Positions 63,707 to 64,000 of a stretch of DNA of 64,000 nt are shown in pieces. The notes below the pieces were generated by a model. It saw nothing but the letters and a program-made list of their open reading frames with translations. It had not been told where the DNA came from and ran no database searches. Origin of the DNA: Ichthyophis bannanicus (taxonomy: Eukaryota > Chordata > Amphibia > Gymnophiona > Ichthyophiidae). Numbering within the stretch: position 1 is the first letter of the stretch; each line of letters opens with the position of its first letter. Position numbers and translations under genes: made by a program. Location of the stretch: NCBI GenBank assembly GCA_033557465.1, contig CM066047.1:4960001-5024000 (forward strand). Direction: 5' to 3'.

Positions 63707-64000
63707 GTTTACACCATCAAAATATAGTAAGACTATGGGATATGCAATGAAGCTACAGGGTAACCTATTTAGGACTAATAACAGAAACTATTTTTTCAAC
63801 CAACACATAATCAAATTCTGAAATTCATTACCGGAGGATGTAGTAAAAGCTGTTAGTGTATCTGGGTTTAAAAAGGGTTTGGACAAGTTCCTGGAGGAAA
63901 GGTCCATAAACCATTATTAAAGAGGGTCCAGGAAATCCACTGCTTGCCCCATTGTGGAACCTGTGCCTTTTTGGGAACCTGCTACTTGTGACCTGGATTG

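Larger units (their letters stand above)
60527..64000 (+). mobile_element. CR1-A LINE 3' end, host of RTE, X3 and a hAT MITE
   Basis: The pieces are 60,527-60,870 ([19 protein letters not shown] to gggtaaacgtaaatagat), about 63,509-63,525, and 63,707-64,000 (ccatcaaaatatagtaagac through LEERSINHY to the tail, still running at the window edge). The order is continuous with the CR1-A near 57,560-58,130. Confidence 0.85.

Overview
The window is vertebrate nuclear DNA made almost wholly of transposable elements. The mix is two CR1 families (here CR1-A, with a tail ending near gttcttatg, and CR1-B, ending near catgtttctatg), L2-type and RTE LINEs, ORF1-only L1-like elements, a tRNA-headed SINE, four DIRS tyrosine-recombinase retrotransposons, long solo LTRs, and piggyBac, hAT, Harbinger-like and mariner remnants. 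This points to a large-genome tetrapod. A caecilian-like amphibian is my best guess; a non-avian reptile is not excluded. One probable host-gene part was found: a first coding exon on the minus strand at 19,376-19,485, under a CpG-rich promoter with repeated CRE-like sites.

Layout. 1-700: CR1-B 5' fragment (-). 1,185-13,822: one CR1-A (+) split by a CR1-B piece, a piggyBac MITE, DIRS-1 (2,580-8,147), a minus-strand CR1-A (8,182-11,196), a SINE and an L2. 13,823-18,960: RTE pieces and two L2 copies. 19,376-20,100: exon and promoter. 20,690-22,300: minisatellite and LINE scraps. 22,330-28,440: long CR1-B with ORF1 (SGNH esterase) and ORF2, interrupted by an ORF1-only L1 element. 29,703-49,842: nested complex. 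49,850-53,748: L2, mariner, CR1 and SINE scraps. 53,757-55,366: second ORF1-only L1 element. 55,375-64,000: CR1-A copies, MITEs, a minisatellite repeat and an RTE carrying a third long LTR.

The nested complex is six deep: CR1-A contains DIRS-2 (-), which contains DIRS-4 (+), which contains LTR X1, which contains DIRS-3 (-), which contains LTR X2. Each join was read from flanks that rejoin or from target duplications.

Two unusual element types stand out. X1, X2 and X3 look like 1.26-1.72 kb solo LTRs (TG...CA, 4-bp target duplications, AATAAA near the 3' end). In each a reading frame enters at the first LTR base in the same phase, and the frames end in related M-D/E-C motifs. The two ORF1-only elements code for an L1 ORF1p-like protein without ORF2, like mammalian HAL1. 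Autonomous machinery is broken in nearly every copy; the best preserved frames are CR1-B ORF2, DIRS-3 gag, the two ORF1p frames and the X2 and X3 frames.
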